Positions 9,902 to 18,468 of a DNA stretch of 50,533 nucleotides are shown here, in pieces. The stretch spans positions 1-50,533 of the forward strand of contig NZ_JADEXZ010000043.1 of assembly GCF_015206815.1 (NCBI RefSeq), written 5' to 3'. Under the pieces are notes generated by a model. The model was not told the origin of the DNA. It made no database searches and saw nothing but the letters and a program-made list of their open reading frames with translations. The DNA is from Fortiea sp. LEGE XX443 (GTDB taxonomy: Bacteria; Cyanobacteriota; Cyanobacteriia; Cyanobacteriales; Nostocaceae). The first letter of the stretch is position 1. The number at the start of each line of letters is the position of its first letter. A program made the translations under genes and the position numbers.

Positions 9902-12900
9902 TTATTTTTCTTTAATTTCCTTGACTGCTGTAGAAATTGGTAATTGCAGATTTTGGTCGTAGACAAACTCGTTGCGAATAGTTACCTCGCGTTTGGGGAG
10001 AGTCTCACTATTGGCGATCGCATCTTGAGAAGGAACCCGCAATGTATATTTACCAACGGGAACACCATCCACACGATATAAACCAAATTGGTCTGTCATG
10101 GCTGATAAAACTTCTGTACCAGCGAGGTTTACTAGTTCTACGCGTACCTCTGACATAGGTTGGCCTGTAACGTCAGTAATTCTACCAGCTAAACCGTATT
10201 CTAACCTAGCGGCGAAATCTAAATTAGTAACACCTGCCATGCCCACTTCCGCAACCCGGCTGGTTTTTGGTAAGGTAAGTTCTACAGGTAGCTGCTCTGG
10301 ATCAACTTCCACTCTATAGACTCCTTCTGGTAAACCACCAACAAAGAAGTTACCGCTTGAGTCAGTTTTTGCACCGCCAACAGGTTTATTTTGGTTATTT
10401 ATTACCCGCACACTAGCGCCTTGCAAGTTATAACCATTGTTTTCGCCTGAGACAGTGATTCGCCCGGCGATCGCACCTCTGTCTTTACCCAGGGAGGTAA
10501 AATTACTTGGGACGGCTCTACCACCAGCAAACGATAAATCTGATACTAAGGATACTGTCAGGCGATCGTCGCCAAACACCCCAAAAGTACTTCTGTTGCT
10601 TCTGATGGGAATACCTTGGTATTCTACTCTGGCAAATAAACCAGGAAGTACCTGCATACTAGCACCTGCGATCGGCCCTACTTCTCCATCACTAAAAGCT
10701 ACTCCCAGCCGCCAACTTAACTGTCTGAGACTGTAAGGGCTATGACTAACGGTTGCTGTATAACGAGTTGCAAAATCACCACCAAAATCACTACCTAGAG
10801 ATAGCTGATAGTTCCGAGTGAAATCATAACTAAAATCAGTTCTGTATCGATCACCAAAAGTATTAAAAGATAATCGAGAAACACGATTTACCTGATAAAA
10901 AGCATTAAATAAATACAGTCCGTCAATATCAGGTCTACCGCTGAGATACAAACTCGAAAAAGGTCTGAAAGAAAAAGTTGGTGAGATATAATCAGCAGAA
11001 TCACTATCACTTTTACGACTACGAGCCAGAAAACCTAATTGAAAATTATTATTGAAGCGATAATTCAGTTCAGCACTATGATTAGAAAATTCACCTGATT
11101 TTGTACCACTTCTATATCCGGCTGGAACAAGCTGAGAATTCGCTCTCAAATCAAAGCTACCTAGTTGGATATCTAAATCTGTGTTGTAGGCTAATTTATC
11201 AAAAGAGTTACCCACACTCGCAGAAAATATCACCGGATTTGCCAAGCGCCAAACAAAACCAGCTTGACTTTGCAGTGCATTAGGGACAGCTTGTAAAGAA
11301 GCTTCCAAGGTTAAATTATCTGAAAGTCCTTGACGCAATTGATAAAAACCAACAGGTTGATTAGACCCCTCAAAGTTAACATTGTCTAACAAAGCATTTT
11401 GGGCTAAGTTACCGTTGATTCCTAAGCCAGCTAACTGTACGTTACCACCTGCTGGCAATAACAAATCTGAAGCATTGACTCTAACGGTACGAATTTCTAT
11501 TGGAATGCTCAGATTATTGCGATCGTAAATCAATAATTCGATTTGATTGTTTTGACCAACAGGCAAATTAACATCAATAAATTCATATCTGCCATCAAAT
11601 CCTACTTGTTGTTGCGCTATTACAACACCAGCAACTCTAAGCTGCACAAAACTGGCAGGAGGAGCTACACCTTCAAATGTTTGGATAGGTCTAGAACGTC
11701 TTGGTAAAATTTCATTAGCACTGTTAGTGATTCTAAAATTTTCCGCAGGCAAGTTAGTGTATCCGATTTGCGCCCCTGTTAAATTTAATCCATTTAACAG
11801 AGGGTTTAAACTTACTTGTTGCCTACCTAATTGATAAAGAAATCGATTGTTGCGTTTATAATAAAAATATTCTGTAAGATTAGGAGTATTTTCAAAATTA
11901 TTATTAAGGCGTACACGCCATAAACCACCTGCTAACCTACCACCTAAAAGGGTAGAACTTTGTAGGCTGAAATCTCCTGAATTACTGACAATATTTAATT
12001 CTTGCCTAAAATTAGAAAATCCACTAATAGGAGCAAATACTTCTGGCTGTAAATTAAATGACTGAGCTAAAGTATTCCTGCCATTTCTGCTCCAAGGTAA
12101 GTCAACAATTAAGGCTAAATCTAAAGAATTGAATTCAACTCGTGAAGATAATTTTTCTTTGACTATGGCATCACTAATATAAGTAACGCCTTTAATATTT
12201 TGAATCTCGTCTTCAGCTAGATTAATTACTCCAAGAGGTGTATTGAGTTGTGTGATATTCTCTTTTATTGCGACTGTAAAGCCAGCGAGTTTAGCAAAAT
12301 CTTCTAACGGTAATAATAAAGAATTTCCTTGGCGCATAACATCTAAACTACCAACTTCTCGTCTATTGAGAATTACGCCTAGTAATAAACTTTCAGAATT
12401 AGAATTTGCTGTTTGAGTAAAAGTGATTCTTGAAGTGTCATCAGCATTTAATATACTAGGATTAACGCTGACATTCACATCCTCTTTTTTTGGTTGTGTT
12501 TGAGGAGACTGTACAGGTTTTTGGGTTGATTCTGCTGATGAATTTGGTGTAGTGGTGGTGTTTGTCGCAGTTGTCTGTGGAACTGATGAATGAGGCGGTT
12601 GTTTTGTTAAAAAAGATGCTAAATCTGTTGATGTGTTGGACGCTTGATTAGTAGCAGGAACTTCAGTAGGTAGATTAGCAACTTTGGGTTGAACTGTTGA
12701 ATGAGGCGGTTGTTTGCTCAAGAAAGCGGCTAAATCATCCGAACTTGTAGAAATTCCCCCAGTTGAGATCGCTTCGCCAAATGTGGCATTAGTTATACTG
12801 GGGAATTGCGACTGTACTGTTTGTGTAGTGGGAAAGGCTGCTAAATTTTCTGCTGTACTTTCAAAAAGTTCTGTGGCTGTTGTGTTTTTAACCTGTGAAT

Positions 12901-13642
12901 ATTGTTTTTTTAAAAAAGCCTCCAAGTCTTCTGGTGATTTGGCTGCATGAGTATTGGTATCAACTGTGGTAGATGCTGTGGGTGTCGTTTGTTGAACTTG
13001 TGGTTGAGGAGTTTGTTTAGTTAAAAAAGCTGCTAAATCTTCTGAAGTTTTGGAAGTTTCACGAGTAACTTCAGCAGGTGTGGCTGCTTCTTTGTTTTGG
13101 ACTTGTGATGTTGTAGCGTTTTTGGTAGTAGAAACTTTGGCGCGTGGTTTGACTTTGGTGTGTTGAACCGATGGTTGAGGCGGTTTTTCGGTTAACAACG
13201 CCACTGAGTCGTCTGCTGTGGTTATCGCTTCGTTAGTGGTTGCAACTTTGACAGGTGCTTTGATTTTTTGACATTTAACGAGTTGTTTAGTCAATAAATC
13301 AGGTAATTCTTCCGGTTTTTTTGAAGTTTCATCAGTGGTAACAACTTCTGCTGGTGCTTTGGCTGATATACATTTGACCATTTCCTCGGTCAAAAAATCA
13401 GCAGATTTTTGTGATGCTTGCGAAGCATTAGCCGTCAGAACTCCCGCTTCACCAGAATTTTTCTCAGTAGAAAACTCCGCCACTGGTGTAGTTTCTGGCG
13501 GAATAGGAGTAGCTACCGTATGTCTTGCTTTTTTGTAGGCTGCTTTAGTACTAGTTTTATCCGGCGCTACGGCGAGAGTTTCTTTTACAAGTAAGGTTGT
13601 GACTTTTGCTGGTGGTAAAGGAGGGGAGGCTTGGTAGATCAT
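9902..13642 (-). CDS. Usher-like outer-membrane protein with repeat-bearing N-terminal region
   Basis: The protein has 1246 residues. Residues 1-400 are low-complexity, Thr/Pro/Gln-rich, and carry eight copies of a motif like SxDDLAAFLTKQPP (near 79, 109, 142, 199, 236, 262, 300, 337). Residues 420-512 resemble the start of fimbrial ushers (GVILNRREVGSLDV, SLLLPLEDFAKLAGF). Residues 530-1045 are rich in alternating beta strands typical of an outer-membrane barrel. A plug-like domain lies at 658-723 (PPASFVQLRVAGVVIAQQQV, then FDGRYEF). Two carboxypeptidase-regulatory-like beta sandwiches end it (1055-1145, 1148-1237). The upstream PapD-like chaperone supports an usher role: exporting and assembling fibre subunits. 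No signal peptide follows ATG 13642. The frame upstream stays open to the chaperone stop and codes a hydrophobic stretch without a start codon. Confidence 0.72.
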   Translation of the reverse strand: MIYQASPPLPPAKVTTLLVKETLAVAPDKTSTKAAYKKARHTVATPIPPETTPVAEFSTEKNSGEAGVLTANASQASQKSADFLTEEMVKCISAKAPAEVVTTDETSKKPEELPDLLTKQLVKCQKIKAPVKVATTNEAITTADDSVALLTEKPPQPSVQHTKVKPRAKVSTTKNATTSQVQNKEAATPAEVTRETSKTSEDLAAFLTKQTPQPQVQQTTPTASTTVDTNTHAAKSPEDLEAFLKKQYSQVKNTTATELFESTAENLAAFPTTQTVQSQFPSITNATFGEAISTGGISTSSDDLAAFLSKQPPHSTVQPKVANLPTEVPATNQASNTSTDLASFLTKQPPHSSVPQTTATNTTTTPNSSAESTQKPVQSPQTQPKKEDVNVSVNPSILNADDTSRITFTQTANSNSESLLLGVILNRREVGSLDVMRQGNSLLLPLEDFAKLAGFTVAIKENITQLNTPLGVINLAEDEIQNIKGVTYISDAIVKEKLSSRVEFNSLDLALIVDLPWSRNGRNTLAQSFNLQPEVFAPISGFSNFRQELNIVSNSGDFSLQSSTLLGGRLAGGLWRVRLNNNFENTPNLTEYFYYKRNNRFLYQLGRQQVSLNPLLNGLNLTGAQIGYTNLPAENFRITNSANEILPRRSRPIQTFEGVAPPASFVQLRVAGVVIAQQQVGFDGRYEFIDVNLPVGQNNQIELLIYDRNNLSIPIEIRTVRVNASDLLLPAGGNVQLAGLGINGNLAQNALLDNVNFEGSNQPVGFYQLRQGLSDNLTLEASLQAVPNALQSQAGFVWRLANPVIFSASVGNSFDKLAYNTDLDIQLGSFDLRANSQLVPAGYRSGTKSGEFSNHSAELNYRFNNNFQLGFLARSRKSDSDSADYISPTFSFRPFSSLYLSGRPDIDGLYLFNAFYQVNRVSRLSFNTFGDRYRTDFSYDFTRNYQLSLGSDFGGDFATRYTATVSHSPYSLRQLSWRLGVAFSDGEVGPIAGASMQVLPGLFARVEYQGIPIRSNRSTFGVFGDDRLTVSLVSDLSFAGGRAVPSNFTSLGKDRGAIAGRITVSGENNGYNLQGASVRVINNQNKPVGGAKTDSSGNFFVGGLPEGVYRVEVDPEQLPVELTLPKTSRVAEVGMAGVTNLDFAARLEYGLAGRITDVTGQPMSEVRVELVNLAGTEVLSAMTDQFGLYRVDGVPVGKYTLRVPSQDAIANSETLPKREVTIRNEFVYDQNLQLPISTAVKEIKEK

Positions 13643-13753
13643 ATTTGAATACGAATGCTGGTAAAACAGCCTAAAAAGGGTGTAGGCTGCAAGAAAATTG
13701 CAGAGACAGACAAAATAACTAACTAAAAAAGAGATTGAGGAGTGAAAAAAACG

Positions 13754-14698
13754 CTATTGATTACGGGGAGTTACAAGACGACGCAGAGAACTAGGAAGGC
13801 TTTTGCTAGAAGGCTTGACTGTGCTGGCTGTATTAGTTGCAGGTGTGACTGTAAAAGGAATACCTTTATCAATTGGCTGACCATTCAAATCGCCGTTGAT
13901 ATCCAGCACGTATTGGCCAGGTGGTAATTTTTTAGCGATGTTAAGTATTAGTTGACGACGAGTATCTGGCAGTACAGGATTTGAAGGTAGAGAACCTGCA
14001 TCTAGCAGACCACTTGGTAAATTTGTTTTCTTTTGATCTAAGTCTGCCATTGCTTTAGTAGCACTCGCCCCAGGATATTTGTTAGCAGGCCACACTGCAT
14101 ACTGTCCTTTCATCCGAACATAGCCACTACCTTGACTGGAGATATCAAAAGCTGCTTTGATGGGGGCGGTTTTATTGTCTACGGTAATGGAATTGAGTAC
14201 ACCAACTCTTTTGACATCGCCAACATAACCGTAAACAGCAACACCAAATCGCCCAAGAACTTTAACGTTTACACTTGCTTTCGGGTCGTTATTTTCATCT
14301 GCTCCCGGTAGTTCTTCTACATAAATAAAGGCGCGATGTTCTCCTGATTTTGGTTGAACCCGGGGGCGAACTGCAAACCGCACTGTTTGGATTTTGCCGG
14401 GAGGAAGGGTAAACTGAACGGGATTGACGACAATCCATTGGTCTAAAGATTGTTCTGTTGGTGCTACAGGCTTAACTTCATTTTTTTCATTTAATACCCA
14501 GCCTTGAGTATAAATTCTAAAAGTGGCTGGTTTTTTGCCATTATTGAGTACTTTAAAGGATTTAGTAACTTGTTTTTTTCGCCCAATATTTAGTTCAAAT
14601 CTTGGAGGGCTAACACCGATTGATATTGCTGCTATTGGTTGACAATATAAGGTTGCTAAACCAATTGCTGCTAAAACACTCACACACCATTTTTTCAT
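13754..14698 (-). CDS. PapD-like periplasmic fimbrial chaperone
   Basis: The protein has 314 residues from ATG 14698 (a GTG five codons upstream is less likely). A signal peptide (MKKWCVSVLAAIGLATLY, cleavage after PIAA) precedes an immunoglobulin-like first domain of the COG3121 type: SIGVSPPRFELNIG, then KSFKVLNNGKKPATFRIYTQGW, WIVVNPVQFTLPPGKIQTVRFAVRP. The motif before the G strand (VRFAVRPR) is where chaperones donate a strand to pilin subunits. The second domain (about 150-290) is less typical, and the C-terminal tail is Ser/Thr/Pro-rich. It sits between two exported small proteins and the usher-like gene on the same strand, so it likely escorts those subunits through the periplasm. Confidence 0.8.
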   Translation of the reverse strand: MKKWCVSVLAAIGLATLYCQPIAAISIGVSPPRFELNIGRKKQVTKSFKVLNNGKKPATFRIYTQGWVLNEKNEVKPVAPTEQSLDQWIVVNPVQFTLPPGKIQTVRFAVRPRVQPKSGEHRAFIYVEELPGADENNDPKASVNVKVLGRFGVAVYGYVGDVKRVGVLNSITVDNKTAPIKAAFDISSQGSGYVRMKGQYAVWPANKYPGASATKAMADLDQKKTNLPSGLLDAGSLPSNPVLPDTRRQLILNIAKKLPPGQYVLDINGDLNGQPIDKGIPFTVTPATNTASTVKPSSKSLPSSLRRLVTPRNQ

Positions 14699-14736
14699 GA
14701 TTCCGCACACCACTATTTATTTAATATCAAGAGAAA

Positions 14737-15306
14737 TTATGTTTGGTTATTTTCAATCACATTTATTTGTAAGTTACAGGAATGATTTCCAGAAGCTTTG
14801 GTATTGCTTAAATCAAACGTGAATGTTGCTCCACCTTCGATAATTGATGTATCTGGAGCAGAGCCTGGCCCGACAACAGTAATTGGTGTAGGTTCAATGT
14901 TTAGTACTTGAATTGATGAGCTAGTTTGACTAGAGTGAGTAAGATTACTACATTGATAATTAGCTGTGAAGTTACTCGTGCTTGGCACTTCTAGCTGCCA
15001 TAAGTCTTTAAGTTCACGAATGATTTCCTTCGGGGCAGTCAATAATGACCCTTTATCTAGCGAAGGAGTTAATGATGACCCTGTTAACCCTGTTAGTTGA
15101 CCAACTTCACTTTGTTGAACGAGTTCTTGAGGAACAATATCGTTCAAGTTCATGAAATCTTGTAGGGCTTGAGTGTTGATTTTGAGACAGCCATCTGCAA
15201 CGGTTTGGGATTCTTGACAGGCTTGTGCTTGTGCTGTGTCAATATTGCTGAGTTGAGATAGGCAAAGGATAGATGCTGCTATGCCTAGATAAAATTGCCG
15301 TTTCAT
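14737..15306 (-). CDS. Exported protein, candidate minor subunit of the fibre system
   Basis: The protein has 189 residues starting at ATG 15306, which has AGGA five to nine bases upstream; a GTG at 15318 is the longer alternative. It has a signal peptide (KRQFYLGIAASILCLSQLSN, cleavage near AQAQA). Two cysteines follow close to the mature start (ACQES, DGCLK) and two more later (YQCSNL, HSCNLQ). The C-terminal strand GNHSCNLQINVIEN alternates polar and non-polar residues as in pilins. It lies 39 bases before the chaperone gene. I do not recognise a family; a role as tip or minor subunit is inferred from context. Confidence 0.65.
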   Translation of the reverse strand: MKRQFYLGIAASILCLSQLSNIDTAQAQACQESQTVADGCLKINTQALQDFMNLNDIVPQELVQQSEVGQLTGLTGSSLTPSLDKGSLLTAPKEIIRELKDLWQLEVPSTSNFTANYQCSNLTHSSQTSSSIQVLNIEPTPITVVGPGSAPDTSIIEGGATFTFDLSNTKASGNHSCNLQINVIENNQT

Positions 15307-15410
15307 TGAATTCCTCACGTGGCAATATCACAAAATATTAATGTGGCAATTGATGGGAGACAGAGCAACAGAAATATTTCACTTTTTAAACGAAAAGTCT
15401 GTAAAAAGAC

Positions 15411-15560
15411 GTAAATTCGATTAACCTCTCCCCAACCCCTCTCCGACGCGGAGAGGGGCAGAAAGATTCTGCGTTTTCCAGGATAAAAATTAGAGTTTCA
15501 AAGCCTCTCTCCTTGCAGGGGAGAGGTTTGGAGAGGGGTTTTAATATCCGTCGAATTCAT
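15411..15560 (-). mobile_element. MITE-like palindromic repeat, copy A
   Basis: A roughly 150-base element with terminal inverted repeats (ACGTAAATTCGA at the left, TCGAATTCATGT at the right) and internal hairpins of the CCCCTCTCC/GGAGAGGGG type. It is about 85 % identical by eye to the reverse complement of 16652-16802 on the other side of the pilin-like gene. No coding capacity. Confidence 0.8.
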
Positions 15561-15775
15561 GTTAAAAAGGGTAAAGGCTGCCGATGCAGCCCCAAATAAC
15601 TTAGCCTACTAAAGCAGGTTGAGTTGATCTAAAGCCTGTGGCATACATTTATCAAAAATGTGCAAATTTAAAGATGCACCACAGAACATTTAACCTAGCA
15701 AAATTATCTTGCTCTGAGTCAGTCTTAACTGCCACTTTCGCTCTCTAGCTGACACTAAAAAAGGATCAACTTTAC

Positions 15776-16351
15776 CTATTCAGCTGTAGCTGTAATTGTT
15801 AAAGTTCCACCTGCGTGGCTTCCTGATTCTGTAACGCCGGTAAAGTCAAAATCAAAATCTAATGTCCCTTCAATAGCGTTAGCGTAATCTAAACCTGGAG
15901 CAGGAGTAGATTGAACCCCAGCAGGTGTTACAGTGAGGTCGATTGTGGACGCACCTTTTGTCAAGGCACCACTATATGCAGCTTCGTGGGCAATGTTTCC
16001 GTTAGGGCCACCTATACCCCAAACTTTATAGACAATAAGACCGGTGAGAGTTTTATTTGAATTGAAAGTGATAGCACCACCACCGTTAAGAGCATTATTA
16101 ACTACAGGAGTGGTAAAATCACTAACTGTTCCAGCTTCGGTTTGTATTGGTGAGCCAGGAGTTCCAGTTGACAAGTCTCCTATTGTTGGTGTGAAATTCA
16201 AATCGGTATAGGTTTCTAGATATATGATATCTGGAACTTCTACGGTAATTGGTACAGTAGCAGTTTGAGCTTTAGCGGGTGCAGATAACAAAGCACTTGC
16301 CAAGGTAGCTGTGCTTAGAGCTAAAGCGGCTGCAAAAAAATTCTTTTTCAT
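15776..16351 (-). CDS. Exported pilin-like protein, candidate major fibre subunit
   Basis: The protein has 191 residues starting at ATG 16349-16351, where a clean signal peptide begins (MKKNFFAAALALSTATLA, cleavage AKA-Q); the frame open further upstream to 16438 is not signal-like. The mature part is Gly/Thr/Ala-rich, has no Cys, and is all-beta in character. It ends in GGTLTITATAE, like the final strand of many chaperone-usher pilins. It is the first gene of the minus-strand cluster and is separated from the next gene by 469 bases holding MITE copy A. It may therefore have its own promoter and terminator, as expected for an abundant subunit. The subunit role is inferred. Confidence 0.68.
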   Translation of the reverse strand: MKKNFFAAALALSTATLASALLSAPAKAQTATVPITVEVPDIIYLETYTDLNFTPTIGDLSTGTPGSPIQTEAGTVSDFTTPVVNNALNGGGAITFNSNKTLTGLIVYKVWGIGGPNGNIAHEAAYSGALTKGASTIDLTVTPAGVQSTPAPGLDYANAIEGTLDFDFDFTGVTESGSHAGGTLTITATAE

Positions 16352-16651
16352 GGGAACTATATAAATCAATCTTGGGCAAGAGATTACAAAATCAATGTAG
16401 CCGTTGTAGCAAAAATAGCACCTCAGAAAATTTACCAAAATCTATGAAGTTTATATATATTTGAATTGGTAATACTACTAGATGAAGCTACTTAATAAAT
16501 TTGAATTAAAGGTGGTTATTTTCTCTTAAGTATGTGGATATAGTTTTTATGAAAATATTTGAATATTATGGTGAATTTACTATTAGTATACTTGGGTGTT
16601 GAGTTAGCGGTAATGTGGTTGATTAATGAGGGTTAGTGTTAATTGATATGT

Positions 16652-16802
16652 GAGTTCGATAGATTATGAAAACCCCTCTCCAAACCCCTCCCCTAAAAGG
16701 AGAGAGGCTTTGAAATTCTAATTTTTTCGTTGGAAACAAGTCATATTTCTGCTCCTCTCCGCATCGGAGAGGGGTTGGGGAGAGGTTCATCGAATTCACG
16801 TT
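16652..16802 (+). mobile_element. MITE-like palindromic repeat, copy B (inverted relative to copy A)
   Basis: Ends read ATGTGAGTTCGAT and ATCGAATTCACGT, near-perfect terminal inverted repeats. The core has the same CCCCTCTCC hairpins as copy A but in the opposite orientation. It lies between the pilin-like gene's start and the divergent sensor kinase, whose start is 51 bases further on. Confidence 0.8.
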
Positions 16803-16853
16803 AGATTAATTGTGTTTTTGATAAAAGTACCTAAGTAGATTTGAGTTGCAAGT

Positions 16854-18263
16854 ATGTTTCAAGCTACGCGTCGTCGGCTGGCTATTTGGTACACTGCCGT
16901 AACAGCTGTGTTGTTATTGCTGTTTGCTAGTGGTGTGTACTTATATGTCCGTAGTACCTTGGTGGAGAGGATTGATGATACTTTAAATCATGTGGTGGAA
17001 ATTGTGGAGCGATCGCTTGTCATTGAGCGAGTTAATGAAGAAACTGGCAAACTCCGCATTAATGTAGAGGCTAGTTTTCGCAACAATGCCAACACTGTAG
17101 AAGATGACCACATAGATTTAGAATGGTTTAGTTCTACAGGGGAATTACTGTGGTCAACTTTATCTGAACCTCTAAATATTCCGATTCACGGTAATCATAC
17201 AGGGGAAACTGTTCGCATCGCTAAACAAGACCAGTGGGGAGATTCGGAACTATCTTTGCGCCAAGTAACCCAGCGCGTGGAGTTTGGACGACAAGTATTG
17301 GGATATCTGCGTGTGAGTCATCCTTGGTTTGAAGTTACCAAACCCAGCCGCCAGCTAATTTTAGATTTAGCACTGGGTATTTGGTTAATGGTGCTGTCTG
17401 TGGCTGCAAGTGGCTGGTTTCTTTCTGGGAAAGCAATGGAACCAGTGGGTGAGTCTTATCAACGACTCAAACAATTTACTGCTGATGCTTCTCATGAACT
17501 GAGAAGTCCGATTACTTTGATTCAAACTAATGTGCAAGTCGCCTTGAGTGAATTGGAGTTAGTCGAAGCAGATGCTAGTCATTCTTCTAACTATCGCCAG
17601 CAGTTAAAGGTGGTGGAACGACTGACGCAACGTTTGGGTAAGTTGGTTAATGATTTACTATTTTTAGCACGACAAGATAGTGGTATCAGCAAATATACAT
17701 TTTCACCTTGTCCCTTAGATGCTTTGTTGATGGAAGTTGTCGAAGAACAGCAACTTGTAGCCAATGAAAAAGGCATTGCTTTAAATTTAAAGTTAGTTGA
17801 TCCTCCTCTTACTGAAATTAGCCCTGAATTACTCGAAAATTGGTTTACAGTGGCAGGTAATTGGGATCAATTAGTACGATTACTGACAAATTTAATTAGT
17901 AATGCACTACAGTACACTCCAACTGGTGGAAAGGTGAATGTAGAATTGGCACGACAAGAAGGAGTCAGTCGCGTATCGAGAATGCGTGCTAACACTGCTC
18001 AAATGCAAATTAAAGTGAGTGATACAGGCGTTGGTATTCCCACAGAAGCATTACCACGTTTGTTTGATCGCTTTTATCGGGTAGATCCTGCACGTACTCA
18101 TAAGTCTGGGAATACAGCTACAGACAGTACTACAGGTTCAGGATTAGGACTCGCGATCGCTCAAGCTATTGTCGAACATCACCAGGGTCAAATTCAAGTT
18201 GAAAGTGCGATCGCTAAAGGAACGAATTTCATAGTCACTCTACCTATAACTCTAGAGTCTTAA
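16854..18263 (+). CDS. Sensor histidine kinase, membrane bound, orphan
   Basis: The protein has 469 residues. Two membrane segments (about 11-32 and 169-190) flank a periplasmic domain of some 135 residues. A dimerisation domain with the H-box DASHELRSP follows (His214), then the ATPase domain with N-box NLISNALQYTP, G1 DTGVGIP, F-box LFDRFYR and G2 GSGLGLAIA. It resembles RppB/NrsS-type kinases. No response regulator gene is adjacent, which is unusual for that group. It is transcribed away from the chaperone-usher type cluster, from a region carrying MITE copy B. Confidence 0.93.
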   Translation: MFQATRRRLAIWYTAVTAVLLLLFASGVYLYVRSTLVERIDDTLNHVVEIVERSLVIERVNEETGKLRINVEASFRNNANTVEDDHIDLEWFSSTGELLWSTLSEPLNIPIHGNHTGETVRIAKQDQWGDSELSLRQVTQRVEFGRQVLGYLRVSHPWFEVTKPSRQLILDLALGIWLMVLSVAASGWFLSGKAMEPVGESYQRLKQFTADASHELRSPITLIQTNVQVALSELELVEADASHSSNYRQQLKVVERLTQRLGKLVNDLLFLARQDSGISKYTFSPCPLDALLMEVVEEQQLVANEKGIALNLKLVDPPLTEISPELLENWFTVAGNWDQLVRLLTNLISNALQYTPTGGKVNVELARQEGVSRVSRMRANTAQMQIKVSDTGVGIPTEALPRLFDRFYRVDPARTHKSGNTATDSTTGSGLGLAIAQAIVEHHQGQIQVESAIAKGTNFIVTLPITLES

Positions 18264-18370
18264 ATTTTATTTTATTTTTTTGTTTCCTGTGATAGATGAA
18301 TAGATTTAAAATTCTTTATTAACTTAATATAGCAAAGCTCGCATTTTTAAACCATAAATTTGAGCGCTAA

Positions 18371-18415
18371 CAGTTTATTTTCTACTCAATAGTTATTTAA
18401 GTAGAAAATAAACTG
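18371..18415. promoter_or_regulatory. Long perfect inverted repeat upstream of the DUF2267 gene
   Basis: CAGTTTATTTTCTACT (18371-18386) is repeated exactly inverted at 18400-18415, with a 13-base loop. It lies between the kinase gene and the DUF2267 gene, about 55 bases before the latter. No T-run follows, so an operator or RNA stem is as likely as a terminator. Confidence 0.6.
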
Positions 18416-18468
18416 CTGATTTATATTGCTTAAATGCAGCTAATAAATAAGTTATCGGAGGAGATGAA

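Noticed and set aside
10098-13538. Several plus-strand frames antisense to the usher-like gene
   Set aside because: They are shadows of a strongly coding minus-strand frame, with unnatural composition and no start signals.
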